This document shows positions 8,649 through 18,758 of a DNA stretch of 64,000 bases, piece by piece (position 1 is the first letter of the stretch; the number at the start of each line of letters is the position of its first letter). The translations under genes were made by a program, and so were the position numbers. Under the pieces are notes generated by a model. The model was not told the DNA's origin. It searched no databases and saw only the letters and a program-made list of their open reading frames with translations. The DNA comes from JANQSP01 sp965237565 (GTDB lineage: Bacteria > Bdellovibrionota > Bdellovibrionia > Bdellovibrionales > UBA1609), in the NCBI GenBank assembly GCA_965237565.1, contig OZ250145.1, positions 1,267,857 to 1,331,856 on the forward strand, in the 5' to 3' direction.

Positions 8649-10244
8649 ATGAACTTTTTGAAACGTTATTTTTACCCCCTGCTGTCCGGAATTCTCATCG
8701 GAACAAGCTATATTCCTTTCCCGCCATGGGCTATTTTTTTCTGCTACATTCCGCTATGGCTTTTTGCTCTCAAACAAAAAAAATTAAAACCCCTACTGAT
8801 AGGAGCTTGGCTGAGTCAGTTCACGCTCTCTTTGATCGGCTTCAATTGGATCATCTTTACCATTAGAGAATTTGGAAATTTTTCTTGGCCTCTTTCTGTG
8901 ATTGGATTTTTATGCTTTGCAACTTTCGCCAATTTGCATATCCCTATCTCCTTAGCTTTCTGGTTTTTTTCAAAAAAACAATTTGAAAAAATCCAACGTC
9001 CCTCCTTGAGTTCACTATGTATTTGGCTTTTGCTTCCTATTTATACTGCCTTAGGATTCAAATATTATCCCATGATTTTCGATTGGCACCTTGGCTACAC
9101 TTGGTTTTATGCCGGCTGGCCAGCAAGCCAAACAGCAGAAATATGGGGATTCCAGTTCATTAACACAATGATTTTATTTTCTAACCTCAGTTTCTTATTT
9201 GTACTCAAAAAATTCAGAAGCAAAAAAGGCTTTCTTGTTTTGCTCTCTTGGACCATAGCTTTTATCGGGATAAGCCAGTGGGGAAAATATTTAAAAAATA
9301 GATGGCCAGAACCGGATCAAAAAGCTAGGGTGCTCGTCGTCCAACCCAACATATCCCCTCCTAGTCGAAAAAAAGCCCGAAGAAATTCAAACTCCCTCAT
9401 CATTTCAAAATTAATGGATGAAACAAAGAAACACATTTTGAAGGAACAAAATTCCATTGATTTTATTTTGTGGCCAGAAGGTGCCTATCCCTACAATCTC
9501 AAGGATTTCAAACTCAAGAGGAAAGATACCCTCATTCAAAAATTGATCCAAAAACTGCAGACTCCCATGGTGGTTTCTGCCATAGGACAAAGTTCTGAAG
9601 GAGCCACCAACTCCATATTTGTATTCAATAAAAAAGGAGAACTAATTGAAAAGCCCTACCACAAAACCGTCTTGCTCGTCTTTGGCGAATATCTGCCTTT
9701 CGAGAATATCCTCCCCGTCAATCAACTTCTTCCCTATTATGGTGACAGCTTCAAAAGAGGGACAGGTGCTAACAAAGTGATAGAACTAAATGGTATCCAT
9801 TTGGGATTTCAAGTTTGTTACGAAGCCTTGTTCGACGATCTTACAAGAGACTTGGCCAAGAACCATGTAAATATTTTAATCAACGTAGCCAATGAATCTT
9901 GGTTTGGAGACGGACAAGAAAGATGGCAACACTTGTATATGAGCCTTGCACGGTCTATAGAAATCAGAAGACCCATCCTCAGGGGAACCAATTCTGGCAT
10001 CTCTGCCTTTGTCTCAGCAAAAGGAGATATTGAAAACTTATCCCAGATCAATAAAGTCGCTAGCTGGATCCAAGACATTCCTTACACTGGGAAGGATAAA
10101 GAAAAACAAAGCGTATTTACATTATGGGGCTATTTCATCAATACGTATTTTTGTTGGATATTGTTTCTGGTGATCCATTTTTACTGGATTAAAGTCCATC
10201 TCACATCCATTTCATTAAAACCATTCATAAAAACAACCGACTAG
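8649..10244 (+). CDS. lnt: apolipoprotein N-acyltransferase
   Basis: An inner-membrane enzyme that adds the third acyl chain to the N-terminal cysteine of lipoproteins, using phospholipid. The N-terminal ~220 residues hold several transmembrane helices. The periplasmic nitrilase-type domain carries the triad Glu~277 (ILWPEGAYP), Lys~339 (PYHKTVLLVFGEYLP) and Cys~390 (FQVCYEALF), close to the E. coli positions 267/335/387. ATG 8649 is chosen over an upstream ATG (8577) because GAGGGG lies just before it and it begins at the first helix. The many lipoproteins in this window are its expected substrates. Confidence 0.95.
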   Translation: MNFLKRYFYPLLSGILIGTSYIPFPPWAIFFCYIPLWLFALKQKKLKPLLIGAWLSQFTLSLIGFNWIIFTIREFGNFSWPLSVIGFLCFATFANLHIPISLAFWFFSKKQFEKIQRPSLSSLCIWLLLPIYTALGFKYYPMIFDWHLGYTWFYAGWPASQTAEIWGFQFINTMILFSNLSFLFVLKKFRSKKGFLVLLSWTIAFIGISQWGKYLKNRWPEPDQKARVLVVQPNISPPSRKKARRNSNSLIISKLMDETKKHILKEQNSIDFILWPEGAYPYNLKDFKLKRKDTLIQKLIQKLQTPMVVSAIGQSSEGATNSIFVFNKKGELIEKPYHKTVLLVFGEYLPFENILPVNQLLPYYGDSFKRGTGANKVIELNGIHLGFQVCYEALFDDLTRDLAKNHVNILINVANESWFGDGQERWQHLYMSLARSIEIRRPILRGTNSGISAFVSAKGDIENLSQINKVASWIQDIPYTGKDKEKQSVFTLWGYFINTYFCWILFLVIHFYWIKVHLTSISLKPFIKTTD

Positions 10245-10250
10245 TGAAGC

Positions 10251-11084
10251 ATGAGAACAAAGACAAAATTCTCCATGCTCCACGTGGTGACAATTCTATC
10301 TATCTCGGTCCTGATGGGTTGTACATTTGATGGCTTGTTTTCTAATTTTGAAATAGAAAGTTCTCTGCCGACAGAATATGAACAAGCAAGCAGAGAAGAC
10401 AATGGTTCCTCTTTCGCCTACTGCAATCAGTTTAATAGCAATGAATTCTCAGGAGCCCTAGTTGCCTACTTTGACCAGGAGAAGCAAGCCTTTAACAAGA
10501 ACAAAGCTTTTCTCATTTTGTGGTCCCTACCCGACGTACTGATTCATCCCAACACGAACTATTTTCAGATACATTCTTTTTCGGTCGAGAACAATCGTGA
10601 AATTTATAATAATACTCCCGTTACCATAAACGTAATTTCTGAAGAAAAGTCCCATGTACTGAATGCAACTGCCATCGGCGATAAGGTACTAGATCAATTG
10701 GGCTTTATATCCGTACCAGAATTAATTGCTACCCACAAGTTTGTCCTAAATGACTTGAAGGGCTGGCAAGGAGTGGATTTATCCATCTTCAACAATAAAA
10801 ACAAACCAGAGAAAACAATCAAATTACTCATCCCGCCATTTGAAAACAACCCTCATACCTATTCAAGCCAAAATGGCCAAGAAGAAAAATTATCGGCCCT
10901 TCACCCATTCGCAGAAATTGCCAGCAGAGAGAATAGGGATAGGATCTTCTATGACAAAGCCAAGGACGTGTGTGAGGATTTGCCAAACGTACAAATCGAT
11001 ATTCCTTCTTTTCAAGAAGTGAATGCAGAAAGCTCGGCTGACCGATTCAAAAATGAGAGTCTTTTATTTCTCTCCACATTCTAG
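10251..11084 (+). CDS. lipoprotein of unknown function
   Basis: A 277-residue protein with a type II signal peptide: hydrophobic stretch then the lipobox LMGC near residue 24. The mature part has no recognised domain; it is polar and probably periplasmic or outer-membrane attached. It begins only six bases after lnt stops, so the two are likely co-transcribed, which fits a lipoprotein made alongside its acylating enzyme. The stop is followed by about 90 bases without a clear terminator. Confidence 0.75.
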   Translation: MRTKTKFSMLHVVTILSISVLMGCTFDGLFSNFEIESSLPTEYEQASREDNGSSFAYCNQFNSNEFSGALVAYFDQEKQAFNKNKAFLILWSLPDVLIHPNTNYFQIHSFSVENNREIYNNTPVTINVISEEKSHVLNATAIGDKVLDQLGFISVPELIATHKFVLNDLKGWQGVDLSIFNNKNKPEKTIKLLIPPFENNPHTYSSQNGQEEKLSALHPFAEIASRENRDRIFYDKAKDVCEDLPNVQIDIPSFQEVNAESSADRFKNESLLFLSTF

Positions 11085-11175
11085 TGAGAAATTTTGGATC
11101 TCTAATGTTTATTACATCTTATAGCTATAAGTCTGGTGTCATAAATAATCATCTGGACTTGATTGTTTTTTCAAA

Positions 11176-11547
11176 ATGCAATTAATTAAAGTCGTAAGAA
11201 GATTACACTCAACTGTTCATGGAGAAACTGTGTTAGAAATCAAACAAAAGGATCTGACCGAAATGGAGATGCTTCTCAATCAGTCTGTAAAGGGACATCA
11301 CTTCTTATTCGACCATAGAAAAATAGCCCAAATTCTCAAAACACCAACAGAAGAAATAAATTTTTTTAGTAAGGAAAACATCGATCACATCCAAAAACTA
11401 TTGACCGGCTTGCTGTCACAAAAATCTTTTTATAAAAAGCAATCCTATCTCAATTCATTGGACCATCGTAATTTCGAAATTTTAGTAAGACTATACTTTC
11501 ATATTTTGGATAGCACCGTGATGGCTTCTCTAAAAAGCACTCACTAG
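11176..11547 (+). CDS. small cytoplasmic protein of unknown function
   Basis: A 123-residue, mostly helical protein with no signal peptide or membrane segment and no family I recognise. The start ATG at 11176 has no obvious ribosome-binding site. The last codons overlap by four bases the stop of a convergent small gene (11544-11768). Codon use looks like that of neighbouring genes, which supports it being real. Confidence 0.55.
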   Translation: MQLIKVVRRLHSTVHGETVLEIKQKDLTEMEMLLNQSVKGHHFLFDHRKIAQILKTPTEEINFFSKENIDHIQKLLTGLLSQKSFYKKQSYLNSLDHRNFEILVRLYFHILDSTVMASLKSTH

Positions 11548-11768
11548 AGTGAAAATCTCCCAACCACACTGCGAATCTCTGACATCATAAATCCCAAGCG
11601 ATTAACTCCCTCTTTCAACTCAAAAACACGAACCTGAAAATCTCGCAATGCCTCCATATCCTCAGAAGATGCAATCGTCTCCTGGGATAATGAACTAGAA
11701 ACGCCCATCTTCTCCCCTATCGAGGAAGTAGATGTACCTTTTAATAAAGCAAGAGATTTTTCTCCCAT
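11544..11768 (-). CDS. small Ser-rich protein of unknown function
   Basis: A 74-residue product, Ser/Thr-rich in the first half and amphipathic helical in the second (EALRDFQVRVFELKEGVNRL). A GGAGG ribosome-binding site sits six bases before the ATG, which is the main reason to call it. No domain recognised. It is convergent with 11176-11547. Confidence 0.55.
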   Translation of the reverse strand: MGEKSLALLKGTSTSSIGEKMGVSSSLSQETIASSEDMEALRDFQVRVFELKEGVNRLGFMMSEIRSVVGRFSL

Positions 11769-11841
11769 TTCTAGCCTCCGTCATCATACTATACTCGACC
11801 CAGTTCTTAAGAAACTTAAATATACTTACAAATCATCTCCT

Positions 11842-12681
11842 CTACAAATAAGAGCAAGATAAACTGGATAAATTCATTTTGTCTATGACCCTGCGAATTT
11901 GCCCTTTTGCAAGAGATGAATTCATGATATTGCCCTTCTCCTTGTCGTTGTGTACAAGCCCAGATAGGTGCCCGAATTCATGCATACAAAGACTCAAAAA
12001 ATCCACTTCGTCTTTTTTAATTGATTTGGAAGAAGGAAGCCGGGAAATGTCTCGGGAAATATCCTTTTTCCAGAACATCAAAGCGTCTAGAAGTGAATAA
12101 AAACCTAGTAACCAAGAGGTCCAAAAAGATGGAGTTCGGCTGCTTGCTAAAAAACGAGCCGTGGAAAGTGGAGGCACCCCAGTATATTCCGAGTAATTCA
12201 TATCTGAGTCCTCATAAAAATAATCGAAATGGATCCCGTTGAAAACAATGTCTCCATCATATATGGAACCGCCAAATGAATTCTGAATACGAGTGGTCCC
12301 CTGTAAAGCAGATTCAAGAATCTTGTATCTGCGATCAAAGAAAATAAGATTCATTTTGTCTGCAGATGAGAAACCCCCTTCAACATTTTGACTTACCTCA
12401 CCATCCGTATCTCCCATAACCTCAAACAATCTTCCAGCACTTGTATGGTGATTCCAACTTTCATTCCAGATGTTCACACAATGGAGAATATTGTTACGAG
12501 CTACAGAAGGAAATGTCTTATGAACAAAAACGGGGATGGGCAATGTATCCCACTTAATAACGAAACCGCGATCCAACCGAAAATTACATTCGCCAACTTC
12601 GTAAGTTGAGGTATAGTATCCACAAGAGTACAAGAAAAAGCATAAGAGAATCAAGATTATTTTTTCCACCATATTTATCAT
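11842..12681 (-). CDS. putative metzincin-like zinc metalloprotease, lipoprotein
   Basis: A 279-residue exported protein. The N-terminus has a type II signal peptide ending at LYSC (about residue 20), so the mature protein should be lipid-anchored. Near residue 234 is HEFGHLSGLVHN, matching the HExxHxxGxxH/D zinc site of metzincins (matrixin/astacin-like). It is followed by NIMNSSL, a plausible Met-turn. Upstream it shows WDTLPIPVFV and an asparagine-rich region reminiscent of matrixin-type domains. Substrates are unknown. Starts at 12681 or 12672 are both possible. A single-gene unit. Confidence 0.8.
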   Translation of the reverse strand: MINMVEKIILILLCFFLYSCGYYTSTYEVGECNFRLDRGFVIKWDTLPIPVFVHKTFPSVARNNILHCVNIWNESWNHHTSAGRLFEVMGDTDGEVSQNVEGGFSSADKMNLIFFDRRYKILESALQGTTRIQNSFGGSIYDGDIVFNGIHFDYFYEDSDMNYSEYTGVPPLSTARFLASSRTPSFWTSWLLGFYSLLDALMFWKKDISRDISRLPSSKSIKKDEVDFLSLCMHEFGHLSGLVHNDKEKGNIMNSSLAKGQIRRVIDKMNLSSLSCSYL

Positions 12682-12756
12682 TTCGACAAAAGCAGATCCT
12701 TATTTGAGAAAAGATAGATTGAAAATCTATAAAAATCACTTTAGTCTCATTATTTG

Positions 12757-15744
12757 ATGCGAGACCAAAGCAAGTCTAATGGAAAAATCAACTTAGATGA
12801 TTTAGAAAAGCAAATCATTCAAAATGGACAGCAAATATTTGGTGAAACTTCCAAGTCCAAAAAAAACCTCTTTAGCAAGAAATGGTGGTATGGACGCCTG
12901 ATGCAATGGACACTTTCTAATGAAACATTTAAAATCCAAATGTTTCGTTTTGTGGATACTTTCCCATCCATAAAAGATGCAAAACAGATACCCGTTTTTT
13001 TAAAAGAATATTTCGGAAATAAAAATGAACTCTTTCCAGAGCTTTTGAGCCAAAGTGCTTCTTTTCTCCATCCTGCTCTATTGAGCAAATTTATCTCAAA
13101 ACAAATGAAAGAAATGGCTCATCTGTTTATCGTTGGTGAAACCGCCGCAACCATGCTTCCTGTTTTGAAAAAAATGAGAGAAAAAAAAATGGCTTTCACC
13201 ATTGATCTGTTGGGAGAAGCTACTTTGTCAGAACAAGAAGCTAGGATGTATCAGTCCCAATATCTGCAGTTGATCGACACGCTCAAGCAAGAGTCCAAAG
13301 CATGGGAGGAGATCCCCTTGATAGATAGGGACGAACGAGGTCCCATAGCCAAAGTGAATATCTCTGTCAAACTGAGCTCACTAGATTCCCAAATCTTCAC
13401 TGTCTCTTGGGAAGAAAGCAAAGAAAGATTGAAAAACAAGCTGAGACCCCTTTTGAAAAAAGCGATGAATACAAATACTTTTATCAACATTGATATGGAA
13501 CGCTACGAACTGAAGGATCTCACCCTAGAAGTTTTTAAAGAGTTGATTTCAGAACCTGATTTTAGAGATTACCCTCACTTTGGAATCGTTATCCAAGCAT
13601 ACTTGAAAGATTCTTTATATGACCTCCAAAAAATTCTCGACTTTGTGAAAAATCATCCCAGTTCCCTCACTATTCGACTCGTCAAAGGAGCCTACTGGGA
13701 TTATGAGAAAATTCACTCGGAACAACAAAATTGGCCCTGTCCAGTGTATCTCAACAAGTGGGAATCAGACAAAAATTTTGAAGATTGTTGCGCTTTTATT
13801 TTGAAAAATTACCCTTACTTGCGCCTCGGCCTCGGCTCACACAACATTCGCTCCATCATCTATGCCTTAAGCTTGTCACAACAACTAAAAATCCCAAAAT
13901 CAGGTATAGAATTTCAAATGCTTTATGGAATGGCTGATGCAATAAAAATCCAATTGATCAAAAATAATTGGCGAGTGCGAGAGTACTGCCCCTTTGGAAA
14001 AGCCATCCCCGGCATGGCTTACCTCGTGAGAAGATTGTTAGAAAATACGTCCAATGAATCTTTTTTACGATCTTGGCAGATGGAAACACAAGAACTCGCA
14101 GATTTGCTACAGGCTCCCGAAAAACCAAAAAATACAGTTACAAAAAAAAATGATGGCTTCAAAAATGATCCATTCAAAAATGTCGCTCTGTTAGATTTCT
14201 CAAAGGAGATCCATCGTCAGAACTTTCAAAAAGCTCTAGCTGTATGCAAAAAAAGATTCCCTATTGAGGTGCCTATAGTCATCAATAGCAAAAAGAAAAT
14301 TGTAACAAATAAATGGAGAAGAGAAAATCCATCTGAGGAAAATCAGATCGTCGCTGAAGTTTCCATGGCCACTAAAGCAGACTGTGACTTAGCTATAAAA
14401 AAATCTCTCGAATGTTTTCCCTCTTGGAGAGACACTCCTGTTCTTGAAAGAAGCCAATTGCTATTGCGACTAGCAAAGCAAATGGAAAATAGGCGCTACG
14501 AACTTGCAAGCTTACAAGTTTTTGAAGTGGGTAAGAATTGGAAGTCTGCAGATGCGGATGTATGTGAAGCGATTGATTTTTGCCACTATTATGCGAAAGA
14601 AATTTTACGATTCGAAAAACCCCAATTGACGGACGCTGTTTTGGGTGAAGAAAGTTTTTACTCTTGGAAGGGACGTGGAATCGCTGTAGTGATCGCTCCT
14701 TGGAATTTTCCCCTAGCCATTTTGACAGGTATGACGACAGCTTGCTTGGTAAGCGGAAACACCGTTTTGATAAAGCCAGCAGAACAAAGTTCAGCAATCG
14801 CCTACGAATTGATGAAAATGTTGATTGACGCAAAAATTCCTCTAGGTGTGGCCCAATTCCTTCCAGGAAAGGGAGAAGACATAGGAGCCTATCTGGTAGA
14901 ACAAAAAGACATTTCTCTCATTGCTTTTACCGGCTCCAAAGAAGTGGGATGTTCCATTCTGGAAAAAACAAATCAAGTCTCCACCCGAAACAATACATTG
15001 AAAAAATGTGTCGTTGAAATGGGAGGGAAAAACGCCATCATCATTGATGATAGTGCTGACATGGATATGGCCGTTGCTGGAGTCATAGAATCTGCCTTTG
15101 ATTTTCAAGGTCAAAAATGTTCAGCTTGTAGCCGAGTTTTGCTTGCAAAATCCATAGAACAATCTTTTCTAGAAAGATTGAAACCAGCAGTGCAAAGCCT
15201 TCAGATCGGTCCTGTGGAAGATCCCAAGATGCGCATAGGACCCATGATTGATTCTGAGTCTTTGAAGAAAATGAATCATTATCTCAGACAAGCAGAAAAA
15301 TCTGGGCGTTTGCTTGCAAAAGGTGGAACTTGCGAAAACAAATATTTTGTTTCTCCCACTGTTTTCAGTGGGATCCCGATGGATTCCCCGATCTTGAAAG
15401 AAGAAATTTTTGGCCCTCTCTTGGTTATTATTCCGTTTCAAAACTTGGACCAAGCCATCAACATAGCCAATGACACTGAGTTTGCTTTGACCGGAGCCTT
15501 TTACTCCCGCAGTCCTGCTCGAATTGAAAAGGTGAAGAAAGAAATGCAGGTCGGCAACCTTTACATCAATAGACCCTGTACGGGGGCTTTAGTAAAAAGG
15601 CACCCCTTTGGCGGATTCAAAATGTCTGGCATAGGGAACAAAGCAGGTGGTCCCGATTATCTCAGGCAATTTATGAATGCAAAAGTCGTGACAGAAAATA
15701 CAGTGCGAAGAGGATTTTCTCCAGATCTTTTTTCATCTTCATAG
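12757..15744 (+). CDS. putA: bifunctional proline dehydrogenase / L-glutamate gamma-semialdehyde dehydrogenase
   Basis: A 995-residue PutA that oxidises proline to glutamate in two steps, with FAD then NAD. Residues about 95-440 form the proline dehydrogenase barrel (RLVKGAYWDYE, FQMLYGMAD, REYCPFGKAIPGMAYLVRR). Residues about 515-985 form the aldehyde dehydrogenase (VIAPWNFPLAI, FTGSKEVG), with general-base Glu~754 (VVEMGGK) and nucleophile Cys~788 (GQKCSAC). There is no N-terminal DNA-binding ribbon-helix-helix, so it is a non-regulatory, short-type PutA. ATG 12757 directly follows an in-frame TTG and has no clear ribosome-binding site. Its stop overlaps the convergent gene. Confidence 0.96.
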   Translation: MRDQSKSNGKINLDDLEKQIIQNGQQIFGETSKSKKNLFSKKWWYGRLMQWTLSNETFKIQMFRFVDTFPSIKDAKQIPVFLKEYFGNKNELFPELLSQSASFLHPALLSKFISKQMKEMAHLFIVGETAATMLPVLKKMREKKMAFTIDLLGEATLSEQEARMYQSQYLQLIDTLKQESKAWEEIPLIDRDERGPIAKVNISVKLSSLDSQIFTVSWEESKERLKNKLRPLLKKAMNTNTFINIDMERYELKDLTLEVFKELISEPDFRDYPHFGIVIQAYLKDSLYDLQKILDFVKNHPSSLTIRLVKGAYWDYEKIHSEQQNWPCPVYLNKWESDKNFEDCCAFILKNYPYLRLGLGSHNIRSIIYALSLSQQLKIPKSGIEFQMLYGMADAIKIQLIKNNWRVREYCPFGKAIPGMAYLVRRLLENTSNESFLRSWQMETQELADLLQAPEKPKNTVTKKNDGFKNDPFKNVALLDFSKEIHRQNFQKALAVCKKRFPIEVPIVINSKKKIVTNKWRRENPSEENQIVAEVSMATKADCDLAIKKSLECFPSWRDTPVLERSQLLLRLAKQMENRRYELASLQVFEVGKNWKSADADVCEAIDFCHYYAKEILRFEKPQLTDAVLGEESFYSWKGRGIAVVIAPWNFPLAILTGMTTACLVSGNTVLIKPAEQSSAIAYELMKMLIDAKIPLGVAQFLPGKGEDIGAYLVEQKDISLIAFTGSKEVGCSILEKTNQVSTRNNTLKKCVVEMGGKNAIIIDDSADMDMAVAGVIESAFDFQGQKCSACSRVLLAKSIEQSFLERLKPAVQSLQIGPVEDPKMRIGPMIDSESLKKMNHYLRQAEKSGRLLAKGGTCENKYFVSPTVFSGIPMDSPILKEEIFGPLLVIIPFQNLDQAINIANDTEFALTGAFYSRSPARIEKVKKEMQVGNLYINRPCTGALVKRHPFGGFKMSGIGNKAGGPDYLRQFMNAKVVTENTVRRGFSPDLFSSS

Positions 15745-16380
15745 AGCTTTGGGATCGATAACAATCTTTTTTACGTTCAATGATAACACCTTACTCCTAT
15801 TCAATTTATCTACCTTTATTTTCATCACAGCTATTTGCTGATTTTTCGAATCAAAAAAACCAAAACGACTCTCAGCAGAATCGGAATCAAGATATTGGAT
15901 TACTTTGTGTTTGGGAAAGAGGTGCAAATGCTCTTTCACCAATTGTTGAACATTTTCCAACTGAGCAACAAAATCATTAGGAGGCAAATGCAATTTTCCT
16001 TCCAATATACTAAGGGAATTTATCTCCTTAGAAGAAGGCTTTCTCCCCCGAATTAATTTTCTATTGCTATTGTTCACCCAATGAAGGATTTGGTTATCCT
16101 TCTTATTCTGCTTTTTATCCTTCTTCTTCTTATTCTTCTCATGAGCTATACCCCTACTCCCGTCTGGAAGTTCTTTAGTAACAATTTTGGTAATCAACTC
16201 ATTTGTGGCTTCATGCTGACCTAAAAAAGTTAGGCTAGCCACAAGCAAAAGCAAAGCGCTGAGCCCGGTCCAGAAAGCCACAACGGATGGCCCTTCCTCT
16301 TCTCTGGAAGAATTGGATTCGATTTCTTTTTCACGGTCTTGTCTGTCTGGAAACGGAATTAGATTATCTTCATTTGACAT
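15739..16380 (-). CDS. single-pass membrane protein of unknown function
   Basis: About 213 residues: a short acidic cytoplasmic N-terminus (SNEDNLIPFPDRQDREKE), one transmembrane helix near residues 35-52, a very Lys-rich linker and a C-terminal globular part outside the membrane. No family recognised. ATG 16380 has GGTGGG upstream; an upstream GTG is possible. It overlaps the end of putA tail-to-tail by six bases. Confidence 0.65.
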   Translation of the reverse strand: MSNEDNLIPFPDRQDREKEIESNSSREEEGPSVVAFWTGLSALLLLVASLTFLGQHEATNELITKIVTKELPDGSRGIAHEKNKKKKDKKQNKKDNQILHWVNNSNRKLIRGRKPSSKEINSLSILEGKLHLPPNDFVAQLENVQQLVKEHLHLFPKHKVIQYLDSDSAESRFGFFDSKNQQIAVMKIKVDKLNRSKVLSLNVKKIVIDPKAL

Positions 16381-16629
16381 AAGCAACACCCACCTTCAGT
16401 CACCACTTATCGGACAGGCACTAAAAGGAATTTAACTCAATCAATCGTAAAGCTTCTGAGTGAACACTCCTCGGATAGAGATTGAAGGGAAGAAAAGCCA
16501 ACAAACCAGACTTTCGGTTTGAGCGAATCGGTTGGAAAATGGGTGCATAGGACCTACTACGCAAGTCGGCTTAACAAATAGTGGGAAAAAATGTATAAAT
16601 ACCTGAAAGGCTTAAAAATAGTGTGAGTC

Positions 16630-17715
16630 ATGAAAACACGGATCTGGATGTATTTTATTCTTGGAATCTTTGCATTTTATACAAATTTCTCATTCTCAGA
16701 TGAGGAAAAAAAATCAGAGCCTGAAAATAGCATTCGAAAAGTTACCGAAGGTTTGGATCTGCTTAACAATCTCTCCTCTTCCTCCAGATTGAAAAAACAA
16801 AAAAAATTGCAACAAAAAAATAGAAAGGTAATCAAGCGTCTGGAATCCTTGGAAAAAATCTCCAATCAATCCCTACTGGTTTTGGCAGGAGTGTACAAAG
16901 ATACAGGCGACCATGAGAACCAAATGAGAATCCTAAAAAAGCTGATCAAGAGAAATCCAAAAAATGTGAAATACCTTTTGGAACTCGCTCAAGCACTAAG
17001 AAAAGCCTATTTCAAGACATACGATCCTTTGTTCAAAGAGGAAACGATAAAAGTCATCAACCAAGCTCTAAAGTGGAAAGACAAAAAAACACAAGAAAAA
17101 GCTCAATTGGAAATGTTGGCACTGCTGAAATATGAAGGAGATTCAAAGGAAAATAACTATGCCATCTTGAAACTGATCCAAAAACTGATTCGAGAAATGG
17201 GTGTAAAAAGAAGCTATGTCAAAGATATGTGTAAATATTTTTATTTGAATAAATTCTATAAACAAAGTCTCTCTGCTTGCAGAAAGGGCATAAGATATGA
17301 TCCCAAAGAAGCAAGTAATTACATTTATCATGCTCTATCCATGGAAAATGCAAACAGAATAAGAAGTTTATTGAAGATGACAGCTAGAAAATTTCCAAAT
17401 TCCTTTCTCGTTCAAAAAAAAGTTGGTCAGTTTTTTTTAAAAGAAGAGGATCACTCCCTAGCTCTCCCCTATTTTAAAAAAGCTGTCGCCATCAATAAAA
17501 ATTCTCCAGAGGCGCATGTGGGATTGGCTTGGTCTCTTTTTGGATCCAAAAAAGAAAAACAATCCTATAAGCATTTTTTAAAAGCCTGCATGCTAAATAA
17601 GCCGAAAATGCTATTCAACTTCAAAAAAGCGAAATCCATGTTGAACCAAAAAAGTCGTTTTACACTCTCTAACTTATTTGAAAAAGGGATCACGGAATGC
17701 TTTTATAAAGGCTGA
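16630..17715 (+). CDS. exported tetratricopeptide-repeat protein
   Basis: A 361-residue protein with an N-terminal signal peptide (about 1-23), a Lys-rich linker, then helical hairpins with TPR signatures. The clearest TPR is ALPYFKKAVAINKNSPEAHVGLAWSLFG near residues 285-312; another lies near 90-120 (MRILKKLIKRNPKNVKYLLELAQAL). TPRs mediate protein-protein contacts, here most likely in the periplasm. Partners are unknown. It stands alone, about 170 bases ahead of the Fis-like regulator. Confidence 0.75.
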   Translation: MKTRIWMYFILGIFAFYTNFSFSDEEKKSEPENSIRKVTEGLDLLNNLSSSSRLKKQKKLQQKNRKVIKRLESLEKISNQSLLVLAGVYKDTGDHENQMRILKKLIKRNPKNVKYLLELAQALRKAYFKTYDPLFKEETIKVINQALKWKDKKTQEKAQLEMLALLKYEGDSKENNYAILKLIQKLIREMGVKRSYVKDMCKYFYLNKFYKQSLSACRKGIRYDPKEASNYIYHALSMENANRIRSLLKMTARKFPNSFLVQKKVGQFFLKEEDHSLALPYFKKAVAINKNSPEAHVGLAWSLFGSKKEKQSYKHFLKACMLNKPKMLFNFKKAKSMLNQKSRFTLSNLFEKGITECFYKG

Positions 17716-17886
17716 AAAAGATAGCCCATGAAAGCCAATAGAACACAAAATCATAGCTTCCAGCTCCTAGTCTAGCGAAATGAATCTATAGAAATAGAAA
17801 AAATACGGTATTTTTTAAACTTTGTAAAGTAATAGCCGATAACAAAACTCATAGGGCAGAGGTTAGACATTGGAGGAGTTGAAGTT

Positions 17887-18294
17887 ATGAATAAGCTAAT
17901 TTTCGTAAGTGATAGCCTGACAGATTTGCAACAGGTTAAAATGTTTTCTCAACATTATAACTACCAGTTGGAACATTATTCTCATCTAGATTGGAAAAAC
18001 AACCATCGTGTAAGAAGAAATTCTCAAAATAAGAAATTTGAAAAGCCCGTTTCCTCCATTGTGCACTTCCCTCTCGCCAAAAACACTGCTTTTAATAGTA
18101 TGGAAGACATAAAGTCACAAGCTATTCAACAAGCTCTATTTGTATGCAGAGGAAATGCTTCCAGAGCAGCTGAAATGCTCAAGATAGGAAGAGCCACGCT
18201 GTACAGAAAAATCAAGCAATTTCACCTAGACTTAGATTCCATTAGAGATCAAGATGAGAATTCCAAACTCAGTGTAAAAAAATCAGTAGCTTGA
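17887..18294 (+). CDS. Fis-family helix-turn-helix DNA-binding protein
   Basis: A 135-residue regulator. The C-terminal third is a Fis/NtrC-type HTH: IKSQAIQQALFVCRGNASRAAEMLKIGRATLYRKIKQF, in which RAAEML-IGRATLYRKI is the typical recognition region. No ATPase domain is present, so it is not a full sigma-54 activator. The N-terminal ~85 residues are unrecognised and could be a degenerate receiver. A good ribosome-binding site (GGAGG, then a 9-base gap) precedes the ATG. Targets are unknown. Confidence 0.85.
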   Translation: MNKLIFVSDSLTDLQQVKMFSQHYNYQLEHYSHLDWKNNHRVRRNSQNKKFEKPVSSIVHFPLAKNTAFNSMEDIKSQAIQQALFVCRGNASRAAEMLKIGRATLYRKIKQFHLDLDSIRDQDENSKLSVKKSVA

Positions 18295-18437
18295 AGACAA
18301 GAAATTGTTTTCCTTCCATTGTACCCATCATTTCGTTTCCAGCGTTTTGTTCCCACTCTTACTGTCGCGAAGGAGTGTCTCTCTCGTCCGTTTTTTAACT
18401 TGCCTATTTTCTTTAAAAAGAGTAGCTCAAAAAGATC

Positions 18438-18758
18438 ATGCAAAGAAAATTTTTGCTTTTTATTTTGAGTTTTTTTCTGCATATTTCTTGCATTTCTCTA
18501 AACATTGAATTGGAATCTCATTCAAAAAATTCCACCCCTTTCACTCATCACAGCCACTATAGTATTTTTGGCATATTCGGATCTGACATCGTGGATATAC
18601 AAAGGGCTTGTGCGGATGGAACTCCCGTCCGAATAAAAAATTACTTTAGCTTTGAAGATGTTTTGTTCAGCCTAAGCACCCTTGGTCTTTACACTCCAAA
18701 AAGTACAAAAATTTGGTGCAGGCTACCAGAAAAAAGTAAGGCAAAGAGTACATTATGA
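18438..18758 (+). CDS. Bor-like small lipoprotein, first of a pair
   Basis: A 106-residue protein with a lipoprotein-type leader (SFFLHISC). The mature part follows the pattern of the phage lambda Bor family (PF06291): HH-x-YSIFGIFG, RACADGTPVRIKN, a hydrophobic helix, then LSTLGLYTPKSTKIWC, with the C-terminal TLGxYTP...C signature. Bor is an outer-membrane lipoprotein linked to serum survival in E. coli. The match is by pattern only and the function here is unknown. It overlaps the next gene by ATGA. Confidence 0.65.
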   Translation: MQRKFLLFILSFFLHISCISLNIELESHSKNSTPFTHHSHYSIFGIFGSDIVDIQRACADGTPVRIKNYFSFEDVLFSLSTLGLYTPKSTKIWCRLPEKSKAKSTL

